A stretch of DNA of 64,000 nucleotides from Pseudomonadota bacterium (GTDB lineage Bacteria > Pseudomonadota > Gammaproteobacteria > Burkholderiales > UBA11063), in the NCBI GenBank assembly GCA_003962985.1, contig RXKA01000009.1, forward strand, positions 1 to 64,000, given 5' to 3'. Shown here one piece after another: positions 8,722-17,059 of the stretch. The notes beneath the pieces were generated by a model, which was given only the letters and a program-made list of their open reading frames with translations, had not been told where the DNA came from and searched no databases. Each line of letters starts with the position of its first letter. Position 1 is the first letter of the stretch. Made by a program: the position numbers and the translations under genes.

Positions 8722-11094
8722 CTATTGTTTATGAGGCCATTTCCAGCTTGTCTCTTCTGGTAAATCAACACCATGCTCGTAAGCATAATCTTGACAAACC
8801 AAACGACGTTGTTTCAATTTATTAATTACATTAATGTATTCAGTTTTTGACGTTGATACTTGTGTCAATGCATCAATAGCAACAGTGAAACGATCCACAC
8901 CATTTTGAATAGCTAATTCTAATGGCGTATTGATTGAACCTTGTTCTTGGTAACCGTGAACGCTGAAGTTCAAGTTATTAGAACGGTCTGCAATCATACG
9001 TTTAATCAAGTACGGATAACCATGGAAGTTAAAGATAACTGGTTTATCAGCCGTAAAGATACGGATGAAATCATTATCACTTAGACCGTGTCCATGTTTA
9101 TCTTCTGTTGATAAACGGAACAAGTCAATCACGTTTACAAAACGGATTTTAAGTTCAGGAGTAAGTCTATGTAACAAATCAACAGCTGCTAAAGCTTCAT
9201 AAGTTACGATATCACCACAACCACAGATAACTAGATCTGGTTCACCTTCACAACTTGCCCAATCCCAAATACTTACACCTTCAGCACAGTATTGAGTTGC
9301 TTTTTCAATTGGCACAAATTGAGCGTGATTTTGTTTATCAGAAACAATCACGTTTACATAGTTTTGGCTTCTGAAACAGTGATCAGCCATTGATAACAAT
9401 GTATTAGCATCCGCAGGGAAATATACACGTGTTACTGACGATTTTTTATTCACTACGATATCCACGAAACCAGGGTCTTGGTGCGTGAAACCATTGTGAT
9501 CTTGACGCCATACAGTTGAAGTCATTAACAAGTTCAATGAAGGAACTTTACGTCTCCAAGGCTCGTTATTTAACATATCTAACCATTTACAGTGTTGGTT
9601 AACCATAGAGTCAATTACGTGTGCAAATGATTCATAAGTTGATAATAAACCATGACGACCTGTTAATGTATATGCTTCCATCCAACCTTCTAGAGTATGC
9701 TCAGACAACATTTCCATTACGCGACCGTTACGGTTCAAATGAGTACCATCTGCATCGATAGGAAGGATATCACCCCAGAAACATTTTTCACTTACATCAT
9801 ATACTGCGTGTAATTTATTTGATGTATTTTCATCTGGACCAAACACACGGAAGCTCTTCATATTGCGTTTCATAATATCACGCATGAATTCGCCTAGTGG
9901 ATAAGTATTTTCTTTACGTGTAATTGCAGGAACTACATCTTTCACACCATAATCACGGTAATCAGGTAAATCTAATGTACGATTTTCATCATAACCACCG
10001 TTAGTTACTGGATGAGCACTCATACGTTTGTCACCTTTAGGCATTAAATCATGCAACTCAGCAACTAAATGACCATTCGCATCAAATAGCTCTTCATGAC
10101 CATAGCTACGTAACCAGCTTTCAATAGCATCAATTGAATGTTGTGGATCTTTGGCATCAAGTGTAATTGGCACTTGGTGAGAACGCCAGAAGTTTTCAAT
10201 TTTTTTACCATTGTATTCAACTGGACCAGTCCAACCTTTAGGACTACGTAATACTATCATTGGCCAGAATGGACGATCAAGATTACCTTCTACACGAGCT
10301 TTGTGTTGAATGTCTTTAATCATAGCAATACATTCATCCATTACTTTTGCCATTTTCTCATGCATTTCCATTGGGTCAGAACCCTCAACAAAGAATGGTG
10401 TATAACCATAACCTTTGAATAAGTTTTCTAATTCTTCATGTGAAACACGCGATAAAATTGATGGGTTATTAATTTTATAACCATTCAAATGTAAAATTGG
10501 CAATACCGCACCATCAGTAATTGGATTTAAGAATTTGTTACTGTGCCAAGCGGTTGCCAATGGACCAGTTTCAGATTCGCCATCACCTACTACAGCAGTA
10601 ACGATTAGATTAGGATGGTCAAATGCAGCACCATAAGCGTGTGATACACTATAACCTAACTCACCACCCTCATGGATAGAACCAGGTAATTCTGGAGTAC
10701 AGTGACTACCTAAGCCACCAGGGAATGAGAATTTTTTGAATAGAGTTTGCATACCAGCTTTATCTTGAGTGATATCTGGGTATTTCTCTGTATATGAACC
10801 TTCCAAGTACACAGGCGCAATCACACCAGGTGCACCATGACCAGGACCAGCAAGATAAATCATCTCTACATCATGTTTTAAAATTGCACGGTTACAGTGA
10901 GTATAAATGAAACTTAGACCAGGTGCAGAACCCCAGTGACCTAATAGACGTTCTTTAATTTGTTCTTTTGTCAATGGTTCTTCTAACAAAGGATTGTCAC
11001 GTAAGTAAATCATACCCGCTGCTAAATAATTACATGCGCGCCAGAATTTATTTAATTTCTGAGCTTCATCATGAGTCAAAACTTTATTTGTCAT
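8722..11094 (-). CDS. xfp: Xylulose-5-phosphate / fructose-6-phosphate phosphoketolase
   Basis: A thiamine-diphosphate enzyme that splits xylulose-5-P (and often fructose-6-P) with phosphate into acetyl phosphate and a shorter sugar phosphate. It has 790 residues, the full family length. LAGPGHGAPG (81-90) and the ThDP/Mg motif GDGESETGP (170-178) are present, as is the LNGYKINNPSILSR block. It stands alone with its own promoter and terminator; no phosphate acetyltransferase or acetate kinase is adjacent. It could give a carbon-saving route to C2 units feeding PhaA/PhaC, which is inference. Which sugar phosphate is preferred cannot be read from the sequence. Confidence 0.96.
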   Translation of the reverse strand: MTNKVLTHDEAQKLNKFWRACNYLAAGMIYLRDNPLLEEPLTKEQIKERLLGHWGSAPGLSFIYTHCNRAILKHDVEMIYLAGPGHGAPGVIAPVYLEGSYTEKYPDITQDKAGMQTLFKKFSFPGGLGSHCTPELPGSIHEGGELGYSVSHAYGAAFDHPNLIVTAVVGDGESETGPLATAWHSNKFLNPITDGAVLPILHLNGYKINNPSILSRVSHEELENLFKGYGYTPFFVEGSDPMEMHEKMAKVMDECIAMIKDIQHKARVEGNLDRPFWPMIVLRSPKGWTGPVEYNGKKIENFWRSHQVPITLDAKDPQHSIDAIESWLRSYGHEELFDANGHLVAELHDLMPKGDKRMSAHPVTNGGYDENRTLDLPDYRDYGVKDVVPAITRKENTYPLGEFMRDIMKRNMKSFRVFGPDENTSNKLHAVYDVSEKCFWGDILPIDADGTHLNRNGRVMEMLSEHTLEGWMEAYTLTGRHGLLSTYESFAHVIDSMVNQHCKWLDMLNNEPWRRKVPSLNLLMTSTVWRQDHNGFTHQDPGFVDIVVNKKSSVTRVYFPADANTLLSMADHCFRSQNYVNVIVSDKQNHAQFVPIEKATQYCAEGVSIWDWASCEGEPDLVICGCGDIVTYEALAAVDLLHRLTPELKIRFVNVIDLFRLSTEDKHGHGLSDNDFIRIFTADKPVIFNFHGYPYLIKRMIADRSNNLNFSVHGYQEQGSINTPLELAIQNGVDRFTVAIDALTQVSTSKTEYINVINKLKQRRLVCQDYAYEHGVDLPEETSWKWPHKQ

Positions 11095-11595
11095 ATCTTT
11101 TTTCTTCCATAGATTGTTATTACCACATGTCCGATGTGCGTATTATACCATAAAAAATTTATGGTTATTGTAAATAGATAGCCAATTCTTGCATTAGTTC
11201 CACGTCCAAAATATATCCATTCAGCGCTAGACCACAATTAAATTAATATATTTCAGTAGTTATTCAACAATCAAACATACCGCCCAAAAACTGTGCCACT
11301 AAATCACAATAGATTAACCGCGATTAGTATTTTAACACTATAAATCAATGAATAATTATTAATTAATTTAACCACTAAAATTCTGTCTTGCAATTATTTA
11401 CAGTTAAACTATAAAAACATATCACGTGAACAATTTTACTCAAATGAATGTGAATGTTGATTACATAGTAGTCAAAGATTATGTATTTTTTCTGTTGTTT
11501 CTTTATAGAAAATTTAAACAATAAGTAATCAAACAAGATATAATTACTACATTATAAATCATTGACAACATTCTTTAAATGGTAGAAAAATAATA
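11095..11595. other. Intergenic region between divergent phosphoketolase and parA-like genes
   Basis: About 500 AT-rich bases without a convincing gene. The left edge holds the phosphoketolase promoter. A TATAAT at 11539-11544, 51 bases before the parA-like start, is a candidate -10 with no clear -35. I see no repeats or RNA gene. Confidence 0.6.
11142..11150 (-). promoter_or_regulatory. Extended -10 promoter of phosphoketolase
   Basis: The minus strand reads TGG-TATAAT 48 bases before the start codon, without a good -35 box. Confidence 0.55.
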
Positions 11596-12243
11596 ATGAG
11601 TGCAAAAGTAATTGTAGTAACAAATCAAAAAGGCGGTTGTGGTAAAACAACTCTTGCGATAAATTTGTCAGGTGCACTTGGTCGTACTCATAAAGTATTG
11701 CTAGTTGATGGTGATCCACAAGGTAGCGCATCACGTTGGGTAGCCAGTGCTGATGACAATGTACCATTCCCTAGTGCGATTATGAACTTATCTCACGTTA
11801 CAGAGAAAGTTGGTCGTGAAATCAAAAAGTATCTTATTGATTATGAATACATTTTTGTTGACTGTCCACCCGCAATTGACAATAAATTCACATCATCTGC
11901 ACTGATGATTGCAGACTTAGCGATTGTGCCAGTTATACCAAGCCCGACTGATTTATGGTCAGCTGTTGGGATTCAACAATTAATTAGTAACGTAAGTGAG
12001 ATTAATGATAGTTTGCAAGCACGATTACTTGCTAATATGTGTCAGACCAATACCAGCATCTCCAAAGAAGCTTTAAGCTTAATCAGTGAATTTGACTTCC
12101 CTAAATTTGAGACTGACATATATCAACGAACGGCATATCGGCAAGCTGCTGCGTTTGGTGGTACAGTATTTAACTTAGATAACAGTAAGGCAAAACAAGA
12201 AATCACTAGCTTAATTAATGAAATAACTAATTTATTACAATAA
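11596..12243 (+). CDS. Orphan ParA/MinD-type ATPase
   Basis: A 215-residue deviant-Walker ATPase of the ParA superfamily: NQKGGCGKTTL (10-20, with signature Lys12 and Lys17), DGDPQ (38-42) and Walker B IFVDCPP (Asp89). It lacks the N-terminal DNA-binding extension of large ParAs, is shorter than typical chromosomal Soj/ParA, and no parB follows. The next gene, 31 bases downstream in the same transcription unit, is a phasin-like protein with a basic N-terminus. By analogy with known cargo-positioning ParA-type ATPases (for example McdA for carboxysomes), it may distribute PHB granules on the nucleoid. The ATPase family is certain; the cargo is inference. Confidence 0.9.
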   Translation: MSAKVIVVTNQKGGCGKTTLAINLSGALGRTHKVLLVDGDPQGSASRWVASADDNVPFPSAIMNLSHVTEKVGREIKKYLIDYEYIFVDCPPAIDNKFTSSALMIADLAIVPVIPSPTDLWSAVGIQQLISNVSEINDSLQARLLANMCQTNTSISKEALSLISEFDFPKFETDIYQRTAYRQAAAFGGTVFNLDNSKAKQEITSLINEITNLLQ

Positions 12244-12274
12244 AGCGTAATATTTATTTTTAGGAGCAAAAATC

Positions 12275-12748
12275 ATGGCAACTAAATTAGCATCATCACT
12301 AAGAAAATCAATTTCCGCAGAAAAAGTAACTGTTGAAGAAAAATTATCAGATACAAATGTGCAAGTAGCAGAAGAAGTAAAACCAATTACACCTAAAAAA
12401 ATGGCACAACCAAAAGTAGAAGCTACTAAGGTAACTGAACCGACACCCAAAAATGTGCCACAAGTAGAAGTTGTGACAAATACTAAATCTAAACCTGCAC
12501 CAGATACATCGGTAATAGATTTTTTTACAAAATCTAATCATACATTGGCAGCTATTAATGCAACTTTGGAAGCAGTGCAGTCAATCAATCAAGATATCAA
12601 TGCCTATACTCATAGTGCATTAAACGTAACAAGTTTTAGTGATTTGTACAAATTAAATAGTGAATTATTAACTAAATTGCGTTTACGTCAGCAAAAATTA
12701 ATTGAAGAAAATTTAGAAATATTTTCTCAAGCATTTAAGCAAATATAA
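12275..12748 (+). CDS. Phasin-like protein, putative ParA partner
   Basis: 157 residues in three parts. A short basic N-terminus (MATKLASSLRKSIS) resembles the Lys/Arg-rich peptides by which ParB-like partners stimulate ParA ATPases. Next is a low-complexity K/P/V/E/T-rich linker (about 18-80). The C-terminal amphipathic helical region (about 85-157; AINATLEAVQSINQDINA and FSDLYKLNSELLTKLRLRQQ) has the pattern of phasin domains. An AGGAG site precedes ATG, and a strong terminator follows. It could tether PHA granules to the upstream ATPase. Similarity is judged by eye; it may instead be an unrelated coiled-coil adaptor. Confidence 0.65.
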   Translation: MATKLASSLRKSISAEKVTVEEKLSDTNVQVAEEVKPITPKKMAQPKVEATKVTEPTPKNVPQVEVVTNTKSKPAPDTSVIDFFTKSNHTLAAINATLEAVQSINQDINAYTHSALNVTSFSDLYKLNSELLTKLRLRQQKLIEENLEIFSQAFKQI

Positions 12749-12749
12749 A

Positions 12750-12784
12750 AATAAGCTCCAGTATAAAACTGGAGCTTATTTTTA
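12750..12784. terminator. Strong bidirectional terminator
   Basis: A 13-base perfect stem (AATAAGCTCCAGT and its complement) with loop ATAAA and T-runs on both sides. It ends both the parA/phasin-like unit and the leftward gene at 12782, whose stop codon it abuts. Confidence 0.92.
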
Positions 12785-13342
12785 CATGCTTTCCATATTT
12801 CTAAATAATTGCTGCTGCATCTTAAACATTTCTTCTTGCTGCTGTTGCATCAATTTATTCATATTATCAAAATACTGCTGCTGTGCTTTAAATTGTTGAT
12901 TAATTGAATCTTGCATTTTTTGCAGTTGTTTTTGATTCGCTAACTGACGTTCTTTCTGTAACCGCTTAAATTTGTCAACTTGTTGTTGCGTAATATTGAA
13001 TAAAACTTGATTAGAATTATAATCTTTACCATCAATATTAACTGTAACATATACGGCGCTAGATTCAGGCTCAGTTGGAGCTAAGGTAAATTTACTCATA
13101 AAGACATTACTACTCTCATCACTTGACGAGGTATTAAAATTAACCTCACGTCCTAAAACCTGAAAATTATCTAAACCAGTAAATTTAATATTTTTGATCT
13201 TTTGTGCATTTTTGATTTGCAACGTAAGATTCACTGATTCTGGTGAATTTATCCCACTTAAACTTAATACTGGATTAGCTGCCGCAAAAACACAACTGCT
13301 AGCTAATAATCCAGAAGATAATAATATGTATTTTAATTTCAT
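12782..13342 (-). CDS. Exported BatD-like domain protein with Q-rich coiled-coil tail
   Basis: 186 residues. A signal peptide (MKLKYILLSSGLLASSCVFA) is followed by a beta-rich segment, about 25-115. Its pattern VNLTLQIKNAQKIKNIKFTG...NFQVLGREVNFN...SSNVFMSKFTLAP resembles the first domain of BatD/BatD-like proteins. The last 70 residues are an Asn/Gln/Met-rich helix (QQQQEEMFKMQQQLF), probably coiled coil. Full BatD is much longer and membrane-anchored, so this may be a truncated relative or simply a similar fold. It is probably periplasmic. No other bat genes are nearby. Confidence 0.65.
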   Translation of the reverse strand: MKLKYILLSSGLLASSCVFAAANPVLSLSGINSPESVNLTLQIKNAQKIKNIKFTGLDNFQVLGREVNFNTSSSDESSNVFMSKFTLAPTEPESSAVYVTVNIDGKDYNSNQVLFNITQQQVDKFKRLQKERQLANQKQLQKMQDSINQQFKAQQQYFDNMNKLMQQQQEEMFKMQQQLFRNMESM

Positions 13343-13400
13343 AATTAATTACCTCAATAAATTTATCACAGGCAGATATTTTACCGAAAATTTCACGATT

Positions 13401-13447
13401 TGCCAAGAAACAAGTTAATTAAAATTATTTAACCTACTTTCTTGGCA
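13401..13447 (-). terminator. Long inverted repeat after the C45 hydrolase gene
   Basis: Arms TGCCAAGAAA / TTTCTTGGCA enclose 27 bases that themselves pair partly (GTTAAT / ATTTAAC). It lies just downstream of the gene ending at 13463, but no T-run follows, so termination is uncertain. Confidence 0.35.
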
Positions 13448-13462
13448 ATATCATTAAATAAC

Positions 13463-14773
13463 TTATTTGCTAAAATATTTATATAGCGACAAATCTATCC
13501 ACAAATCTTTATTTTGATGATTACTATAGATAAACTTTCCTGAATTCAAATCACCAATAACCGTATGAATAGTAACTTCAGCAACGGGATAATTTGTTGA
13601 ATTACCGGTTTGATAAATTCCACCATCATCAAGTGAGGTATAGAAAAAAGTTTTTAAATCCACAATATCAAACTGACTATTTTTTGCAATAAATTGCTCT
13701 AAATGATGGTAGCGAACACAAGCATAACTAGGAGTATCTTTAATTTTCTCAACACAATTATGCATAGTTAATTTTGCTCCCTTAAATTCACTACGATATA
13801 AATTAGTGAAGAATAAATAACCATCACCTTGTCCATCTAATATACTTAATGGATTATTTACCGCATGTTCTAATGCTTGGGCTTGAGTTGTATCGACAAT
13901 AGCGGTAAAGTTGGAAACAAACGCGGGATGATTATTCACATATTGGGTAAACTCTGCGCGATTATTAGCACTAAACATACCATAAAAAGCAGTATTTAAA
14001 CCAATATAACCATCAACAAAATTAAATCCAGATACCGATCTTCGTCCATCATTATATTCAGCAAATAAGCCTTTGCTATTTACCCATGTGAATCCAGGAA
14101 TAAAACCAATAAAACCAAAAACAGCAACTCCATTATCATTATTAGCGCTTGGATTATAAATTACTAGATTATGATAATTATCTAATTGAGTAACGGGTGT
14201 GGATAAATCTAAATTACGCGCGACTAACATGGTGTCTGATTGAGAACGTTGTCCCCAAATTGATAAAAATGAACAATGACCCAAACCACCAGCATCAGAT
14301 AATTTATCACCATTAAAACCACTATACAAGGTGATTAATGTAGGTAACATCTCAATAGATAATAATTGACGATACGTTAAACCAGAAGTTTTTGCCATCC
14401 CTTGTAAAATTGCTCTTTCGCGTGCATCTAAACGCCAATTATAATAAGTCCGTAAGACAAAAGATAAAATAGTTTTATAATTTAATTCCGAGAAATATTT
14501 TGGAACTAAGTTTTGATAAATTTCATTCAATTGGTTATATGCCAATGCGCCATATTGTTGACCCATTTCATCATAAGACCCATGAAGATTAAAAATACTT
14601 AATTCACCATTTTTCTCAAAACTACCACGATTACCTTCACTTGAGGTATAACTATCCAATTGCTTACGTTGTGGATTAGATACTGCCTTATCAATTGAAT
14701 AAACCACAAAACCACATACTAATGCTATCAAGGTTAATATAGCAAAGAATATTCCACGAATAAGTTTAATCAT
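13463..14773 (-). CDS. C45-type autocatalytic acyltransferase/hydrolase family protein
   Basis: 436 residues with an N-terminal membrane anchor (about 4-26), so the catalytic part should face the periplasm. The family signature is GHCSFLSIWG (Cys167) followed by DTMLVARNLDL. In the C45/Ntn superfamily (isopenicillin N acyltransferase, carcinine hydrolase, acid ceramidase-like) the Cys becomes the N-terminal nucleophile after self-cleavage. Upstream, HGSYDEMGQQYGALA matches the propeptide region of the group. The substrate is unknown. It lies 49 bases after the VOC gene on the same strand and may be cotranscribed. Confidence 0.8.
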   Translation of the reverse strand: MIKLIRGIFFAILTLIALVCGFVVYSIDKAVSNPQRKQLDSYTSSEGNRGSFEKNGELSIFNLHGSYDEMGQQYGALAYNQLNEIYQNLVPKYFSELNYKTILSFVLRTYYNWRLDARERAILQGMAKTSGLTYRQLLSIEMLPTLITLYSGFNGDKLSDAGGLGHCSFLSIWGQRSQSDTMLVARNLDLSTPVTQLDNYHNLVIYNPSANNDNGVAVFGFIGFIPGFTWVNSKGLFAEYNDGRRSVSGFNFVDGYIGLNTAFYGMFSANNRAEFTQYVNNHPAFVSNFTAIVDTTQAQALEHAVNNPLSILDGQGDGYLFFTNLYRSEFKGAKLTMHNCVEKIKDTPSYACVRYHHLEQFIAKNSQFDIVDLKTFFYTSLDDGGIYQTGNSTNYPVAEVTIHTVIGDLNSGKFIYSNHQNKDLWIDLSLYKYFSK

Positions 14774-14822
14774 TATTATTCTCCATCAAATAAAATTATA
14801 ACTATTTGCAATAAATTGGTTC

Positions 14823-15257
14823 TTACTCAATTATTAACATCTCATTATCATCAAATTGCCACCCATCCCAATAAGCAACCTCCCAATAATAACCATCTAG
14901 ATCTTGAAAATAACCACTATAACCACCCCATACAGTAACTTGCGGTGCTTTGGCTATTACACCACCGATTTGTTCTATTTTAGCAAAAATAGCATCCACT
15001 TCAGCTCTAGATTTAGCATTATAAGCTAAAGTAATACCTGCAAAACCATGATTAATCGAAGGTGGATTATCATGATTAATGTCTTTAGCTAAACTACTCA
15101 AAGGGTATAATTCTAATTTAGTACCACCATTATTAAAAAACACAATCGCAGGATCTGGTTCATTATTCGTAGTTAAAAAACCCAATCCATCACGATAAAA
15201 TTCACGTGCTTTAACTAAATCACGTACACCTAATGCAATTAAATTTATTCGATTCAT
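14823..15257 (-). CDS. VOC-superfamily (glyoxalase / bleomycin-resistance-like) protein
   Basis: 144 residues with two beta-alpha-beta-beta-beta modules typical of the vicinal oxygen chelate fold: LGVRDLVKAREFYRDGLGF at the start and GGYSGYFQDLDGYYWEVAYW at the end, where the Asp-Gly-x-x-x-Glu segment normally provides metal ligands. I chose ATG 15257 because GGAGAG lies seven bases upstream; a further in-frame ATG at 15278 has no ribosome site. Substrate unknown. It follows waaA after a palindrome that contains a parS-like site. Confidence 0.85.
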   Translation of the reverse strand: MNRINLIALGVRDLVKAREFYRDGLGFLTTNNEPDPAIVFFNNGGTKLELYPLSSLAKDINHDNPPSINHGFAGITLAYNAKSRAEVDAIFAKIEQIGGVIAKAPQVTVWGGYSGYFQDLDGYYWEVAYWDGWQFDDNEMLIIE

Positions 15258-15276
15258 TATAATCTCTCCAGAAAAC

Positions 15277-15308
15277 AAAATAGATGTTTCACATGAAACA
15301 TCTATTTT
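15277..15308. terminator. Palindromic hairpin over the end of waaA
   Basis: A perfect inverted repeat with 15-base arms (AAAATAGATGTTTCA and complement) around CA. It overlaps the waaA stop codon, and on the minus strand TTTTGTTTT follows, so the RNA could act as a terminator or attenuator before the VOC gene. The centre of the palindrome is a parS-like site, so it may serve two purposes. Confidence 0.6.
15285..15300. promoter_or_regulatory. parS-like ParB binding site 1
   Basis: TGTTTCACATGAAACA differs from the widely conserved chromosomal parS consensus TGTTTCACGTGAAACA at one central base. It lies 5.3 kb left of the predicted origin. Confidence 0.7.
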
Positions 15309-16546
15309 AAATTAGTAATCAATTCAGCAAAAATCCGCTGTGAAGCACCTTGATATTTATGAGTAAACTCAACACAATTTACTCTAATCTGTTGATATTG
15401 TTCATTATTCATCACAAACTCATCGAGAGTAGCATTTAATTTATTCACATCAGTGAGTTGCACCCCACAACCGTCAGTTAAACAGTTTTTAGCAACCTCA
15501 GTAAAATTATACATTGATGAACCAAAAATTACAGGTACTCCCATAAATATTGCTTCAATCGGATTTTGCCCACCACAATCAGTAAAACTACCACCGATAA
15601 CAGCTAAGTAGCTAATGGCATAATAAGCAAGCATTTCTCCCATACTATCACCAATCACAACTTGAGTACTTGGTAGTATTGGTTGATTAGCTGAGCGTTT
15701 TTGATAACTAATTTGGCGTGATTTTAATAATTCCTCTAACTCTGAAAAACGCTCTGGATGCCTAGGGATTATGAGATATAACACATTTGATCTTAAGGTT
15801 AAATTATCCAAAAATAGTTTATCTTCACCCTCACGAGTTGATGCAAAAGTTATTATTTTACGCGCCCCAAACATAGTAGCAAAATTATTAATCAATGATT
15901 TGATTGATGGCGTGATAACTAAATCAAATTTAGTATTACCGACCACTTGTAATTTACCTTGATAGTTTAGTTTACTAAAATTAGTTGCTGTTTGTTGATC
16001 TTGGCACAAAATGCCTGCTAACTGGTTTATTATTGGCATTAATGCCCAATTAAAACGCTGGTAACCACGACAAGAACGATCCGATAATCGCGCATTAACC
16101 AAATATAATGGAATCTGATAGTGATCGGCAAAATGAATCAGATTTGGCCAAATTTCAGTTTCCATAATTACACCGAGTTTAGGCTTGAATATACGATAAA
16201 ACTGTTTTACACAAAAACTTAAATCATATGGCACATAGTGAATAATAGCCTGTGGGTATAATTGGTGTGCAGTTGCACGACCTGTTGGAGTCATTGTAGT
16301 AATCAAAATCTGATATTCAGGTAATTCACTAGAAATTAACTCTACCAGTTTTTGCATTGCCCTAGTCTCACCCACTGATACCGAGTGCAACCATATAATT
16401 GGCTTAGTACTAGGGTTAGTTAATTTATAACCAAACCGTTCAGACCAATTATCTAGATATGCTGGGTTTTTTTTACCGCGTTTTTTAAGATACAATGGTA
16501 ATAATGGCGCAACTAAATAAGTTAATGCCGAATAAAGTTTACGCAT
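15302..16546 (-). CDS. waaA: 3-deoxy-D-manno-octulosonic acid (Kdo) transferase
   Basis: Adds Kdo to lipid IVA in the inner core of lipopolysaccharide, on the cytoplasmic face of the inner membrane. 414 residues. The N-terminal hydrophobic anchor (about 6-20) precedes IWLHSVSVGE, where Glu60 corresponds to the catalytic glutamate of the family. The C-terminal GT-B half has GGSFTDCGGQNPIEA for CMP-Kdo binding. The start lies two bases after the stop of the small upstream gene, so the two are translated together. Whether it adds one or two Kdo cannot be judged. Confidence 0.95.
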   Translation of the reverse strand: MRKLYSALTYLVAPLLPLYLKKRGKKNPAYLDNWSERFGYKLTNPSTKPIIWLHSVSVGETRAMQKLVELISSELPEYQILITTMTPTGRATAHQLYPQAIIHYVPYDLSFCVKQFYRIFKPKLGVIMETEIWPNLIHFADHYQIPLYLVNARLSDRSCRGYQRFNWALMPIINQLAGILCQDQQTATNFSKLNYQGKLQVVGNTKFDLVITPSIKSLINNFATMFGARKIITFASTREGEDKLFLDNLTLRSNVLYLIIPRHPERFSELEELLKSRQISYQKRSANQPILPSTQVVIGDSMGEMLAYYAISYLAVIGGSFTDCGGQNPIEAIFMGVPVIFGSSMYNFTEVAKNCLTDGCGVQLTDVNKLNATLDEFVMNNEQYQQIRVNCVEFTHKYQGASQRIFAELITNLK

Positions 16547-16548
16547 TG

Positions 16549-16836
16549 TTATTCTTCATTATCCACAGGCTTGTCGGTAGATGACTTATCAGTTTTTGGC
16601 GTTTCTTTTGGCTTCATCATTGAAGCTGAGGTACTCATAAAATCCATAAACTTATTCATCATTGTTATAGGATTAACTTCTTGCAATGCTTTAGCTGAGT
16701 TTGCCATAGTTTTCATTGCTTCCATCTGCATTTTGTATTGTTCCAAATATGTGATTAGATTATTTGCAAAACTAATTTGTTTTTCGCATTCTTCAATACA
16801 TTTATCTGGTGATGTAAACATTTCATTATTAAACAT
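16549..16836 (-). CDS. Small helical, possibly phasin-like protein
   Basis: 95 residues, mostly helical: MFTSPDKCIEECEKQISFANNLITYL, then AKALQEVNPITMMNKFMDFM, and a charged disordered tail KPKETPKTDKSSTDKPVDNEE. The opening MFTSPDK and the AKALQEV block recall short phasins, but the similarity is weak and by eye. AGGAG precedes ATG. It is directly coupled to waaA, whose start is two bases away. A DnaA-box sequence (16559-16567) lies within its last codons. Confidence 0.55.
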   Translation of the reverse strand: MFNNEMFTSPDKCIEECEKQISFANNLITYLEQYKMQMEAMKTMANSAKALQEVNPITMMNKFMDFMSTSASMMKPKETPKTDKSSTDKPVDNEE

Positions 16837-16975
16837 TATTATTTCTCCTGTTTAAAACCTTACTTAGCTGTGAAATATAATTTCATTGTTAATTTTTTGT
16901 GTAGTGGTTGTAAATACTTTATTATTAACACCTGAAATTTCGCAGATACAAATTGGCTGTAATAAAATCAATTCT

Positions 16976-17006
16976 CATGTCGAAAAAAGTGTAAATTTTC
17001 GACATG
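16976..17006. other. Inverted repeat, hairpin of unknown role
   Basis: CATGTCGAAAA (16976-16986) pairs with TTTTCGACATG (16996-17006). It lies in a 223-base gap between mdaB and the small gene at 16836. The T-run on the plus strand is poor and no rightward gene ends here. It could be a terminator for mdaB on the minus strand or an operator. Confidence 0.4.
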
Positions 17007-17059
17007 TTATTTTCTTATGATGAAAAATCAGTCTTTTTTCACCATCTGATAATGTTTTA

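Noticed and set aside
11423-11428. CACGTG half-parS upstream of the parA-like gene
   Set aside because: The six-base core is present, but the flanks match parS at only five of ten positions.
11596-12748. Chromosomal parAB operon
   Set aside because: The ATPase is short for Soj/ParA, and the second gene has no ParB HTH or ParB/Srx motif; it looks phasin-like instead.
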